Source: Ampelocalamus luodianensis (Eukaryota > Streptophyta > Magnoliopsida > Poales > Poaceae). Taken from it: a stretch of DNA of 64,000 nt. Positions 34,991 through 46,593 of the stretch are shown one piece after another. The translations under genes were made by a program, and so were the position numbers. Numbering within the stretch: position 1 is the stretch's first letter; every line of letters begins with the position of its first letter. The notes beneath the pieces are model-generated. The model saw nothing but the letters and a program-made list of their open reading frames with translations. It was not told the origin of the DNA and did no database searches. Location of the stretch: NCBI GenBank assembly GCA_036346255.1, contig CM070633.1, forward strand, positions 42,857,692-42,921,691, written 5' to 3'.

Positions 34991-37776
34991 CCCTAGCTTT
35001 TTGCTGTTGCCATTGTTGACCGAAGAAGCTCATCCTCCATTGTTGCCTAGTGGAGTTCTTGCTCTTGTTCCTTTTGCTTATCCATCCTAAACTCTGGTTC
35101 CACCTTGCAATAAAGATTGGTTATCTTTTGTAGGTTAAATCCAGAGTTTATTTCTCTGTCAATCCACTTCGGTTTTCAAATTCTATGGTGTCTTTCCTCT
35201 ACTGGTAAGCTAAAACCCTAATTTTCGATATCTTGAGCATCTTAAGGACCTTAGAAGCTGCTGTGAATCATTCTTTTGAGCATCAGTAGCTTTAACTTGC
35301 TCTAAACTGAAAAGTTGATATTATAACTTTTCGGTTTTCCATGTCATTTTCAAGACCTAGGGTTTCTCCTATCAACTTGTTATCCTAATTTGGTTTAGAC
35401 CAAACCCTAGTAGCATAACAAGTTATTCTTTTAATCCTTGTTATCATCTATTTAAGCTGATAACAGAAATTTATCTCTGTTTTCTTTTGTCGGCTCAACC
35501 GACAAAATAGGTTTTACTTTAGCTTTTGAAATCTAATCGATTAGGGTTAGCTTAAGGTTAGCTTGGGATATTAATTGCCCTAAAAGATCATGCTAAGTTT
35601 TATTTATGAACTTTTGCATGTTCTATTTTCCTTTTTCCGAAAACTGCAATCTGTCATGTTTTCAGCTCTTTTAAAATCTGAAAACTGGAAATTTGCACTA
35701 AACCCTAGTTTCGTCTTTTGAAAATGAGGGTTATAAAATGGGTTATTATCACTATTATGGGTAGTTATGGCTTAAGCATATCGTTAATCATGCATTTCGC
35801 ATTGATCATGCATATTTATTCCATTTTGTGCTTATTGTCGATTTTGACATTTATTGGATCTTATTGCTTCTTTTACAATCTGTTCTCACAAGCAATTGAA
35901 TATATTTCTGAGCAACCTGAACCTGCAACAGAGGTTTATTATTATCAAGGCAAGCATCCTCTCTGCACCATATTGATCCCAAATTTTATACATTAGATTT
36001 TTTTTTTAAAATCCAGTGACAACTGTGCATGCTATGTTTCGGAAAATACAAAATATGATCTGTTAGTAGTTAGTTATGACCTAACATGATGGATTACCTC
36101 AATTGTCACCATACACTCAACCTTAGCATAGTACTGTATATTATAACCTATATTTTCAGTTTTGGCTTAGACATGCAGTCTAGAGATTTTAGAGTTTGAC
36201 AAGAATATCTTGTCAAACAGGGGAATCACAAAGGATCTTGTGTTATTTTGAACTCTTTGTCCAGTTTCTTTAAATCAGACTTGTATTTGAAATTTAAATC
36301 GATCTGGACAAGAGGAAGCTAGTGATGGTGCTTTTGTGCACGAGATTGGGTTTTGTGGTGGACTTGTCAGGATTATTTAAGGACCGAACTCTGACTATTC
36401 AATTCAAGTCCCCCATGTACTACCACATGCAGTGTATGGGCGCTGTTTGGTTAAGTAAAATGTTAAGACTATTGGGTTGGAAACAGGAGAGTAAGAATAT
36501 GTGTATTGACCTTGTATAGCATAGATGCTTTGGTCTGATGACTGCGTTGTATGCCATGTGAGCTCGTATGTCAGTATCAGATGTTCTTAGAAGGGTGAGG
36601 GCGTATATGTGCTCCGTAGCATATACGATACCTTAATGGTGCCGATTGCATCCTAATATGGGTAGTGAGCCCAGTTCGCATTTAATTGTTTGGATCGGCA
36701 TTACTGACGCAACATGTGTGCCTCGGTTAGCGATGCTATCGCCGTTGTTTGCGAGATCGGTTCACACATGGGGTCCAACTCAATAGTGTTAGCTTGTTGA
36801 AAAATACCAAATCTTAGTTTCCTACGGCATACCAAAGGAAGTATGTCATCATTCGGAGGCATCCGAAGGCAATGGGCTACCTAAGTCATGTGGGTAAAGA
36901 TGTACACCCCTGCAGGGTATAAACTGTTCGAATAGCCGTGTCCACGGTCATGGACGATAACTTGAGTTGATGTCACCTGTATAGAAATTTTGATTTTAAA
37001 ATCTGGTTTCGGTTTGTTTTTGGCTGTGCATGAGGGATTCATGCACTGTACTGTTTACAATTATGTCATTTACTTACTCTTTTAGCTAAACTTTGATTTA
37101 CTAAATTGCTTTGTCAAAATTTAGTAGTTGTAGGTTAAGAGGTATCGCTTTATGCAAATTTGAACCTTTATACCTTCCTGTTGCAACCTTATGCATATAT
37201 AAATTCTACTCCTTTGTGTAGGCTCTAATCAACACTTTCTTTTATTAGTTTGTGTAAGACTTGTTTGAGTACCTTCCGCACTCAAGGTGCTATCACCTAT
37301 TGCTGCGTGAGGACGGTTTTCTTTATGAGGCACCAGTTAGCGCCGATCAGGGTGACGCTAACGAGTAAAGCTACTTCTTTCCTCCACGCAATTGCCTGCG
37401 GGTGGATGAGGCCATTGGTGGACTTTAAGTTTTTATTTTGCTTCCGCTGTTGAACATGTTGTAGTGACCAAGTCACTCTATATTGTAGCACTAAAACCGA
37501 ATGATGTAAACTTATGTTTAATTATGCAAATGTATGACTTGTATGTGTATGATGCAATGTTGTTGAAGGATATATATATGCGCAATGGTCGTTGATCCTG
37601 GGAGCCATTGTGAGATATATATATATATCCGGGGATCCTGTTTATTGGAATTGTCACTTGTTAAATTTATATCTTTAGCATGATCTTTAATAAAGGGACA
37701 GATCGTTCCTTCATTTATAATTGTGCTACAAAGATGAATTTAATTAAGTATATTTCAATAATCCGGCGCCTACAAA

Positions 37777-37787
37777 TGGTATCGAGC
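37777..37787 (+). other. Primer binding site of G3 (tRNA-iMet)
   Basis: TGGTATCGAGC two bases after the LTR end; the A of CAG is missing compared with the full site in G2. Confidence 0.8.
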
Positions 37788-37986
37788 ATACGCTGTCTGT
37801 AGGTTAGAAGTAGCATGGCGGGTTATTAGAGAGTCTTCGATAAAATTATTTTCAAGCGATAATGTATTTTCAAATTTTAAGTATGACATCTTTTATTTCT
37901 TATCTTCCTTAATGTCAATTCTTGCCCAACTTTCTGTTGGTTTATTTAAAAGTGAATTGTTTCTTACCTTGTCCTTTTGTCTATAG

Positions 37987-38480
37987 ATGAGTGGGTGGTA
38001 TTTGGTCAAGGAAACTCGAGCCGAGGATGTTGATGGGTTCCCGACCTTGTCGCGGGATATGATGTGGCGAGCCAATTTCACCTATCACCGGTACGCCATC
38101 TATCGACGAGACCGAGGACCGTGCATGGAGGAGCACCGTGCCTTCATCAACGCCATCGCTAGGCATGTAGTCGGCGGTGTCCCCATCGTGTCCAAGCACT
38201 TGCCACCTCCGAGGCTATGGCGGTTCAGAAGTCGCGAGTAGGATGATGAGCCTTCTTCGCCATGATTTGACGGAATTGTCTCAACCACCCTACGACCACT
38301 TCCCGAATCAAGGTCCTACCTCCAAGTGAGCATGTTCACGAGATACGCTTTGGCGAAGACCCCAGTGCGGCGGTTGGCGAGGATGGTCCGCATCATGGAC
38401 CAAATCCATCGCCGTCTTGTGAGGAGCTATGGGAAACTCGGCATCGCCTTAATGAGGCCCAGAGTACCGCTTCTTGAGTC
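37987..38480 (+). pseudogene. G3 ORF0: extra reading frame upstream of gag
   Basis: An open frame of 84 codons (MSGWYLVKETRAEDVDG, then FHRY-like aromatic/basic residues, HRAFINAIARHVVGGVP) begins about 200 bp after the primer site. The coding look continues after shifts: MMSLLRHDLTELSQPPYDH at 38241-38300, then EHVHEIRFGEDPSAAVGED and CEELWETRHRLNEAQ to about 38480. GC content and codon use look coding, unlike the flanking leader. I recognise no domain. Position, and absence from G1 and G2, argue for an accessory ORF. Function unknown. Confidence 0.55.
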
Positions 38481-39098
38481 AACATGAACCGCGTTCCTCG
38501 CAACGTGCTTTATGGTGACAACGAGACCTCTCCGCCGCCGCACCACCTCTTTACCGACTTCCGGTGGCGGGTGCGTGCTCGCTTATGGACAAGTCGCCAA
38601 GCCCGGATGATCGCAGGTTTTCTCGCACCGCGGATCGCACCTCGGAGGTCACCACCATCGTTGGGTTCCCCGAGGCGTCTCATTAGCCCGTGATCTCGTT
38701 GATACTGGTTCCCCGAGCTCATCTTTTGAATGAGTTTCCGTGAACTTTAATCGGGATCTTTATGCTAGCACCTCGACGATGAATCCTCGTGGTTAAGTGT
38801 TTTTAGTCTAGTAGTTGCCCTTAAATAAAATGTATGTAATAGGGCAATAGTATCTTGTACAGAATATGTAAGTTCAACTTTTGGTTTTGTAATCTGACCT
38901 TTGTGGCCGACTATGCTGTAAAGACTGGAACCGAACCTTTTGTTGTTTATATGAAGTTTCTGGTTTTGGTGTTAACTTGAATATATGGCATAGCATGATG
39001 CATTATATGTACAATGTTTGTTTCTTTTCTAATTGCAACCTTGTTTGTGTTTGCCGAGTATATCCTTGTTATGTTGTTAACCATGGTGTGGTAACAGG
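38481..39098 (+). other. G3 leader between ORF0 and gag
   Basis: About 600 bp. The first 220 bp are GC-rich (possible continuation of ORF0 in another frame, 38484-38693); the rest is AT-rich and non-coding up to the gag start. Confidence 0.5.
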
Positions 39099-40202
39099 AT
39101 GACAGGACCTAGTACTCGTGCGCAAGCGCAACAAGGGAAGGGCATGTCGACTCCCGTGCCCCATTCTCAGGGAGGGCCGACTGAACCTTCCAGCTCTCAG
39201 GGTCCGCAAGGTGGTCTCCAGGAAGAGGAGCTTCCTCCACCACCTTCGATGGCCGATGTGCTCATGCAAATTGAGCGCAATCGAATGGACCAAACGCGCA
39301 TCTTGGAGCAGATTGCGCGCAATACTTCTTCTCCTGTTGCACCAGCTGTTAGAGCAGGAGGCCACCATGTGCAGGGCAGTCTTGCTAACTTTCAGCGGAC
39401 TAACCCACCGGTGTTCTCCAGTTCTCAGGATCCCATGGAAGCTGAGGATTGGCTTCGGACCATTGAGAAAAAGCTATTAATTGCTCAGTGCTCCGAAAGG
39501 GAAAAAGTTCTCTTCGCCAGTTATCAGCTTGATGGCCCAGCTAGCATATGGTGGGATAATCTCCTTGCCATTCAGCCTGCTGGACATGTCCCTACTTGGG
39601 ATGAGTTCGTGGAAGCTTTTCGCGAAGCTCATATTCCTGAGGGAGTGATGATGATCAAGCAACAAGAATTTCTCGCTCTCAAGCAAGGGCGAAAATCTGT
39701 GACCGAATATCTTCATGAATTCAACTTTCTTGCCAGATACGCTCCTGATGATGTTTCGACTGACCTTCGTCGTCGAAACCGGTTCTTGAATGGGCTATCT
39801 GAAGAACTGCAGATGGCTGTAGCTCTGCATGACTTCCGGAATTTCTCTCATTTGGTCAACAAAGCCATTGTGGCCGAAAGCAAGAGCAAGGCATTGGATG
39901 AGTCACGCAAGCGACAGCGGACTTCGCAGTTTATTCCTGGTGGCAGCTCACCAAGGCCTCGCATGTGGGTACCTAAACCACCGCGAGCACCCGCTCCATT
40001 TGTACCAAGGCCGGCAGTGTTTGCCCCTCGCCCATCCTCTTCCACTAATCAACCAAGACCTAGTGGAAACCGGCCACCAGCTGTTGTGACTGTCAGGCTA
40101 GGGGTTATATGCTACCACTGTGGCCGCTCAGGGCATTTTGCCAATCAGAGTTATGCCAGGGCTCAGGGGATACCACCTATTTCACCTTCCCAGCCATCGT
40201 AA
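39099..40202 (+). CDS. G3 gag (367 codons)
   Basis: Capsid/nucleocapsid protein of the element. It opens MTGPSTRAQAQQGKG and is Pro/Gln-rich for about 60 residues. A predicted coiled segment follows (MADVLMQIERNRMDQTRIL, about 49-67). The gag domain spans about 103-270 (EAEDWLRTIEKKL, SIWWDNL, TWDEFVEAFREAHIP, QQEFLALKQGRKSVTEYL, LARYAP). A basic, Pro-rich linker leads to the zinc knuckle CYHCGRSGHFANQS at 338-351, in which the fourth ligand Cys is Ser. It ends in TAA 16 residues later. Start chosen because it is the first Met after the leader and fits the gag N-terminal style. The reading frame is intact; protease follows in another frame 100 bp later. Confidence 0.9.
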   Translation: MTGPSTRAQAQQGKGMSTPVPHSQGGPTEPSSSQGPQGGLQEEELPPPPSMADVLMQIERNRMDQTRILEQIARNTSSPVAPAVRAGGHHVQGSLANFQRTNPPVFSSSQDPMEAEDWLRTIEKKLLIAQCSEREKVLFASYQLDGPASIWWDNLLAIQPAGHVPTWDEFVEAFREAHIPEGVMMIKQQEFLALKQGRKSVTEYLHEFNFLARYAPDDVSTDLRRRNRFLNGLSEELQMAVALHDFRNFSHLVNKAIVAESKSKALDESRKRQRTSQFIPGGSSPRPRMWVPKPPRAPAPFVPRPAVFAPRPSSSTNQPRPSGNRPPAVVTVRLGVICYHCGRSGHFANQSYARAQGIPPISPSQPS

Positions 40203-40300
40203 GGCCCCGCACCACCTTCTCCGATCGTGGTCAAGCGACCGTTACGGTTCGAGGCGTGTGAACCAGACATCTGCGAGGAAGCGTTGTCACTTCTGAATTC

Positions 40301-40698
40301 GTGCTTGGTATGCTCCTAGTTAATTTCAGCACTTCAACTGTTTTATTTGATTCTGGAGCATCCCATTCATTTGTTAGTAGGCAGTTTGCTACTCAACATA
40401 ATTTACTGGTGCATCATCTTCATCCACCTCATATCATCCATTCACCTGGATCAGCCTTTATGACTAATCAAGTCTGCCGTAATGTCAATATAAATATTGA
40501 AGGGGTAGACTTTTGGGCTGATTTGATTGTGATAGATTCTAAAGGGATGGATGTTATCCTGGGAATGGATTGGTTATCCAAGCACCTTGGGCAAATTAAT
40601 TGTGCTCACAAATCCATTTCTTTAACTAATGAAAGCGGCACTTCAGTCGTTTTTCAATCCAGGACAATGGGTTCCCATCTTTGTGCTCACCAAGTTGA
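40301..40698 (+). CDS. G3 aspartic protease, interrupted by C1
   Basis: Open frame with VLFDSGASHSFVSRQF (catalytic Asp-Ser-Gly intact) at about residues 15-30 and MDVILGMDWLSKHLGQINC further on, the two conserved blocks of gypsy proteases. The frame ends in the C1 LTR: its last gypsy codons precede TGTTGGAGATATG at 40699, and the stop at 40717 belongs to C1. The polyprotein resumes at about 48457 after C1. Gag and this segment are in different frames, separated by 98 bp. Confidence 0.85.
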
Positions 40699-42003
40699 TG
40701 TTGGAGATATGCCCTAGAGGCAATCATATTGACGATGATATTTCATTGTATCCATGATTTAATAAATGTTCCTTGAATATTGCCTTTGTGTTGATTAACA
40801 AGTATGTGACTTGTTTGTGAAACTCTTTACTTGTATGGTTATTCTAAAGTTGTCCCTAGTCGGAGTTCATGTGAGGACACACGTGAATGATGGATTAGCA
40901 CATGTATCGGTTGATGACCATGTTTCACAGGTCATAGACATGGAGATGTCAAACCAATAATGTGGACACATGTTTAGAACATGGGGTTGGACCGACCCAA
41001 CATGAGACATAGCTTTATACTTATGGTTCTCTCTACACAATGTGTACGCCTTGTCCTTAGACTCGAGATTGTCGCATGTACTTGAGATGTGAATCGACCT
41101 ACTTAGGGGCTATCAAACGCTACTCAGAATCGGTAGTTATAAAGATAGCTTTGGGTTTGTCATGAAGCATCTTTGCGAGGCATGGTCGATCGAGATGGGA
41201 TTTGCCCTCTCTACAGAGACAGATATCTCTAGGCCCTCGAGTGATCGGATCCGAAATGCATGGCCATGCTACTTAAGGTTAAGAGTTAACCTAGTAAGGG
41301 ATTCGGATCACGGATCGAAAAGAGTGGTCGACTTGGAGCTCGATCAATATCGTGGGGCAAAGGGATTGGCATGTACATAACGTTGTGATGGTTCGTCCGA
41401 TATGATCTTTACGTATGTTTAGGAGTTGCACGTCTTGCTAGAGGCGCTACCAACTATTGACCAAGTATGTGTACTCGCGTCATGTCTAAACATATGTGAA
41501 CCATAGGGTCACACACTTAAGGGTGAAGCCTAATTCGGATTGGATCTAAATTAGATCGGGCATTGAGTCCTAATGGGCCTCTATTCGTAGAAGCCCATTA
41601 TAAGGACGTCTATAAAAGGAGGGCGGGGCGCGTTGGTTGAGGTTGAGTTTTTCGTGACATCCTCAAACCCGCCGCCACCCTCCCATGCCCTAGTCGCCGC
41701 GCGATCTAGTAGTCCGGCGTCGCCGCTCCTCCCGCACGTGTGAATACCTTTGGGGCGCCGCATCGTGGCGTTGGGACGAACCGCAAGAAAGGAGCTGACG
41801 TGGGGCCGCGACGAGGACGAGGAAGTAGTACGACTACTCGCCCGACGCATCGCATCAATCGAGTACGACTACACCGCCTCGACGGCGTCTGCATCAACTT
41901 CCGCACTGCGCGTCTAGTGGTAAGACCGTGATCTATAACGCAGTGATCTTGGTTTACGGTAGAATTTTTAATTTGCGCTAGTGTAGCCTACCGTTTCCCT
42001 ACA
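40699..42003 (+). repeat. 5' LTR of C1 (1.3 kb)
   Basis: TGTTGG...CCCTACA. It pairs with 47148-48456 end to end. Differences cluster at short sites, for example CAGAATCGG near 41126 against CGTGGCGG near 47575, and CTACAGAGACAG near 41212 against CTACCGAGAG near 47664. A TATA box is at 41610. The GC-rich end (41640-41900) has ORF-like stretches found in both LTRs and not called. Confidence 0.92.
41610..41619 (+). promoter_or_regulatory. TATA box of C1 5' LTR
   Basis: CTATAAAAGG, about 910 bp into the LTR and repeated in the 3' LTR at 48061-48070. Transcription of C1 would start near 41640. Confidence 0.75.
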
Positions 42004-42004
42004 A

Positions 42005-42015
42005 TGGTATCGAGC
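42005..42015 (+). other. Primer binding site of C1 (tRNA-iMet)
   Basis: TGGTATCGAGC directly after the LTR; the A of CAG is missing. Confidence 0.8.
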
Positions 42016-43237
42016 GGTTCCGTGTCATGTTGTAGGTTCGGGTGATTTGCATATGGCGATATGTAATCGGTATGATCGATGTGATCGATTGTATAGTTCG
42101 GTAATGGATTGATCGGTTTCGTGATCATGCCGCTAAGGTCGTGAAACAACATACCCCTACCGGTCGGATTCGCCATCGGGTGACAAGGTGACACGTAAAA
42201 CCGGGCCATGCGGAATGCGAAGATCAATATGATTGATCGAATGGAACCTAGATTAATAATCGATGTACCGTGATCATGCCGCTAAGGTCGTGAAACAACA
42301 TACCCCTACGGTCGGATTCGCCATCGGGGTAGACGGTGACACGTAAAACCGGTTGCGGCATGCGAAGATCGGTACAAATTGGTCGAATCGAGCGATGAGT
42401 CGATTTGTGGTAAATATGATTTTCGCATGCCGCAACCTGTTAATGTGTATGTGATGCATGTTTGTAATATTTTCATGACTGCGAGTCATGGGTTTGGCAA
42501 CACTACCGAGCCATTGTGTTGTCAAAGTATTGTATTAACGGCTGCGTGCCGACTTGTGATGATTCCTAGTATCCATGTATTTTATTACTCGGAGGACACA
42601 TCACTTGGAGGATGGCACACATGAACCATGGAGATGGAGATCATCATGGTGGATGATTCTATGGCAATGGAGATCACCATGAGAAAATGGGCCATCTTGA
42701 GTCACAATTGTGTGAATGCTATTCTGTTGTTTTACTCCTATGCATGTTTGAATGGTAGAAGTATAGCGATCCTCACAAAATGTTAAGTTAAACATATGCC
42801 CTCCCAATTAAACTTTGCACCATCCCATGTCTTGTAAATTGATGGTGGGTCTATAAAATTAGGGCACCATCAACTTTCCTTGACTAGATGGGTTTTGTAT
42901 CGGATACTTACATGCATAAGGATTGGTGAACTTAACAAGGTTATCATAAAGGTTATGGGCCTTGGGGCATAAAGGTTGGGCAGGGGCATAGAGATGTCAC
43001 CCAACAACAAGAGTCATATAGAGATATGATTAGCAAGGTGTTGCTTATCGAATTACCTTGTCTCCTAGCGGTGATGCAAAAGCTCACTAGTAGACTCGTT
43101 AATGCGGATCTTGAATCGCTAAGAATCAGAGAGGATGTTGATTTTAGTGGGAGTACATTCTATTAAATTTGTTTAATACAATTTACTCTATCATGGTTTT
43201 ATTTGTCTTAGTATTTTGCATTTCCTATTGTAGATCA
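42016..43237 (+). other. C1 leader
   Basis: 1.2-kb untranslated leader. It contains the direct repeat at 42121-42374. Beyond it I see no ORF with a recognisable domain up to the gag start. Confidence 0.65.
42121..42374 (+). repeat. 149-bp-spaced direct repeat in C1 leader
   Basis: A segment of about 105 bp starting GTGATCATGCCGCTAAGG occurs at 42121-42229 and again at 42270-42374. Both copies include CAACATACCCCTAC, TTCGCCATCGGG and GACACGTAAAACCGG. The spacing is 149 bp. Confidence 0.8.
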
Positions 43238-44100
43238 ATGGCATCTAGCAACCACGCACACCCTTTTGCTTTGCGATCGATTCTTGAGAAAGAGAAATTA
43301 AATGGAACAAACTATTCTGATCGGGTCCAGAACCTAAGAATTGTTCTCGTGGCGGATAAAAGGAAAACGTTCGACACCCCAATCCCGTAAGAACACGCTA
43401 ACAATGCGTCTCTTCTTTGTTAAAATGCCTACAAGAAAGCATGTGATGACTCTCTTGAGATTAGTTGTCTTATGCTTGCATGCATGGAACTGACCTTCAA
43501 AAGCGGTTTGAGGATCAAGAAGCGTATGATATGATCATAGCGCAAGGACATGTTCCGACACGTGCCAGGGCTGAACGGTTCAATGTCTCTAAGGCTTTTC
43601 GGAATGCAAGTTAACGTAAGGTGCACCCGTAGGCCCACATGTGATCAAAATGGTTGGTTCTGATCGGACTTTGGATAAACTTGGTTTTCCAATTGGCCAA
43701 GAGTTGGCAATCGATTTCATTTAGCGCCTCTTCCACCTAGCTATGGGCATTTCATTTCGAACTACCATATGCATGGGCGGATAAGGGCCTTAATGAGCTT
43801 TGTGGGATGCTCAAAACAGCAGAGTGACATTAAGAAGTGTGCGGGGCCTAGCCATGTGATGGTCATCAGCGAACAAGTCTAGCTTCAAGAAAAGGGTAAG
43901 CCATGGCCAAAGAATAAGGGCAAGGTTAAGGATATGATCTCGAAGCCAACGCCTAAGCCTAATCTTTGGACTCAGAGCTGAGACAGTATGCTTCTATTGT
44001 AAAGAAACGCCACTGGAAGAGAAACGCAAGAAGTACATGGATTCCGATGAATGCAAGAAGAAGGCCGAAGTAAGACTTCCACCCATGGTACACTTGTCAT
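43238..44100 (+). pseudogene. C1 gag (frame-broken)
   Basis: The start at 43238 (MASSNHAHPFALRSILEKE, then LNGTNYSDR) matches the copia gag N-terminus; an in-frame Met at 43169 is less likely. The first frame ends at 43390. Traces continue in other frames: LQKRFEDQEAYDMI near 43495, AERFNVSKAFRN near 43570, LDKLGFPIGQELAIDF near 43675, GLNELCGMLKT near 43790 (UBN2 domain). A zinc knuckle at about 43988-44030 reads CFYCKET and then loses frame before its His and last Cys. Confidence 0.82.
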
Positions 44101-45230
44101 AAATGTTTTAGACATTTTTCTCGCAGATTCTCCTATTAACTCTTGGGTATTTGATACCGGATCGGTTGCTCACATTTGCAACTCGATGCAGGGGGCTAAT
44201 AAGAAGTAGAGAGTCGCAAGAGGTGAAGTTGGTTTTCGTCGGGAATAAAGCAAGGGTTGCTTGCGTTGACCGCTTCACGCGATGCAACCAGCTTCCTTCA
44301 AGATTTATTATGGAATTGAATAATTGTTATTATGTTCCTAGTATGAGTCAAAACATTTTATCCCCTCATGTTTGATGAGAGATGGTTATTCATTTGGAAG
44401 TAAAGACAATGGTTGTTTGATCTCTAAAAATGGAATGTTTATGGCTTTAGCCCATTGTGAATGGGTTATTTATTTTAAATCTTGATGATGCGCCTATCTT
44501 TAACATAAATGCTAAAAGACTTCGACCTAATGATTTGAATCCCACCTATGTTTGGCATTGTCGTTTGGGTCACATAAGTGAAAAGCGCATGAAGAAGCTC
44601 CATGTCGATGGTCTTCTAACCGTTTGATTTTGAATCATACGAGACATGTGAAGCTTGTTTGCTTGGTAAGATGACCAAATCACCTTTCAAAGGTTCTTTT
44701 GAGAGGCGTCGGACTTGTTGGAAATCATACATATTGATGTATGTGGACCAATGAGCACGATCGCTAGAGGTGGATTTCATTACTTCATAACTTTCATCGA
44801 TGATTTTAGTAGATATGGCTATGTCTACTTAATGAAACATAAGTCCGAAACTTTTGAAAAGTTCAAAGAGTTCCGAATGAAGTTGAAAATCAACGTGCCA
44901 AGAAAATTAAGGCTCGTGATCGATCGTGGTGGCGAGTATTTGAGTCATGAATTTAGCAATCATCCGAAGAGTTGCGGAATTGTTCCACGCCTAACACCGC
45001 CGGAACGCCTCAAAGAAACGGGTATCCGAGGCGCGATCGGACCTTGTTGGACATGGTTCGATCGATGATGAGCCGATCGATTTACCATTATCCTTTTGGG
45101 GTTACGCTCTAGAAACGGCAGCTTTCACACTTAATAGGTACCGTCTAAATCCGTAGTTAAGACACCATATGAGATATGGACTGGAAGAGTCACGCTTGTC
45201 TTTTCTAAAGATTTGGGGATGTGAGGCGTT
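44101..45230 (+). pseudogene. C1 protease, GAG-pre-integrase and integrase (frame-broken)
   Basis: SWVFDTGSVAHICNS at about 44141-44185 holds the protease Asp-Thr-Gly. VWHCRLGHISEKRMKKL (about 44548-44600) and CEACLLGKMTKSPF (44650-44690) are the pre-integrase His/Cys region. The ORF 44715-45068 starts LEIIHIDVCGPMSTIARGG with the first integrase Asp; FHYFITFIDDFSRYGYVYL follows; VIDRGGEYLSHEF at about 44918 holds the second Asp (DRGGE). The Glu region near 45000 is garbled. The domain order before RT is that of copia. Confidence 0.85.
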
Positions 45231-46593
45231 TGTCAGCGACTACTGATCGGACAAGATCACACCCAAGTCGGATAAATGCATTTCGTGGGATATCCGAAGG
45301 AAACCTTTGGATATTACTTCTACAACCGACTAGAGGGCAAAGTGTTTGTCGCTCAAGTGGTATTTTCCTAGAGAAAGAGTTTCTCAACAGGAGACAAGTG
45401 GAAGAACGGTGCGGCTTGAAGAAGTTCAAGATGAACCAATCGGGAAGACTCGACGAATGATGCCCATGTGGCGAGAACAAGTTGAGGAACCCATGGCAAA
45501 GGAAGCACCACCACCACGAAGGTCGGAAGGCTCGCAATGCGCGAGATATATTATTGTTAGACAATGATGAGCCTACGACCTATGCGGAAGCAATGATGGA
45601 CCAGACTACGAGAAATGGCATAGTGCCATGAGATCCGAGATAGCATCCATGGGAGACAATCAAGTTTGGAATTTGGTTGACCCTTTGATGGTGTTAAAAC
45701 CATAGAGTGCAAATGGATCTACAAAGGAAGATTGATATGGATGGAAATGTTCATATCCATAAAGCTCGACTTGTCGCAAAGGTTTTCGGCAAGTTCAAGG
45801 AGTTGACTACGATGAGACTTTCTCACCAGTAGCGATGCTTAAATCAATACGGATCATTCTAGCTATTGCTGCATATTTCGACTATGAGATATGGCGGATG
45901 GATGTCAAAACGGTTTTCCTTAATGGAAATTTAACCGAGGACGTGTATATGATACAGCCGAGGGTTTTGTCGATCCAAACAATGCTAGAAAAGTATGCAA
46001 ACTTCAAAAATCCATTCATGGATTGAAGCAAGCATCTCGGAGTTGGAACATTCGTTTTGATGAAGTGGTCAAAGGGTTTGACTTCATCAAAACGAAGAAG
46101 AATCTTGTGTTTACAAGAAGACAAGTGGGAGCTCACTCGTATTTCTAATCTTATATGTAGATGGCATATTACTGATTGGAAATGATATTCCTATGCTCGA
46201 GTCCTTAAGACCTCACCAAAAATAGTTTCTCAATGAAGGACTTAGGGAAGCGGCATATATTTTGGGTATTAAGATCTATAGAGATAGATCAAAAGGCTAA
46301 TAGGATTAAGCCGAGTACTTACATTGACAAAGTGTTGAAACGGTTCAACATGGAGGAGGCAAAGAAAGGGTTCTTGCCCATGTCTCATGGCATAAATCTT
46401 GGCAAGACTCGTGTCCTTCGACAACCGATGAGCGAGATCGCATGAGTAAGATTCCATATGCTTCGCCATTGGATCTATCATGTATGCTATGATGTGTACT
46501 CGCCAGATGTTTCCTATGCTCTAAGTGTTACGAGCGAGATACTGGTGATCCGGTGAGAGTCACTAGACAGTAGTTAAAAACATCCTCAAGTAT
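45231..46593 (+). pseudogene. C1 integrase end and reverse transcriptase (frame-broken)
   Basis: CIFVGYPKETFGYYFYN near 45275-45325 is the conserved integrase tail. RT begins near 45610 (MRSEIASMGDNQVWNLV), with ECKWIYK, KARLVAK, VDYDETFSPVAMLKSIRI, then ORF 45835-46026 with WRMDVKTVFLNGNL. The active site near 46150-46180 reads LYVDGILLIGND: the second Asp of YVDD is Gly (GGC for GAC). The piece 46233-46445 has MKDLG and YIDKVLKRFNMEEAKKG. Several frame changes; homologous pieces are all present in order. Confidence 0.85.

Larger units (their letters stand above)
33386..37774 (+). repeat. 5' LTR of G3 (4.4 kb)
   Basis: Starts TGTAACATCCCCAATTC and ends GCGCCTACA. The first 565 bp recur at 51572-52137 and the first 666 bp at 53503-54168. 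U3 (about 33900-34650) holds a series of diverged modules with GTTGGATTT/AATCCAACG words; a TATA box is at 34982-34990; U5 holds the near-palindrome CTGTTCGAATAG (36924-36935) and a 6-bp hairpin (37265-37285). A TA repeat lies at 37573-37630. A 92-codon hydrophobic ORF at 35718-35996 is AT-rich, without homologue in the other LTRs, and not called. Confidence 0.88.

Noticed and set aside
35718..35996. 92-codon hydrophobic ORF resembling a small membrane protein
   Set aside because: It lies in the LTR of G3 in AT-rich DNA, has no equivalent in the other gypsy LTRs, and hydrophobic translations are expected from T-rich sequence.
42121..42374. Two-unit repeat considered as a CRISPR-like array
   Set aside because: Units are about 105 bp with only two copies in a retrotransposon leader of a plant genome; no short regular repeats or spacers.
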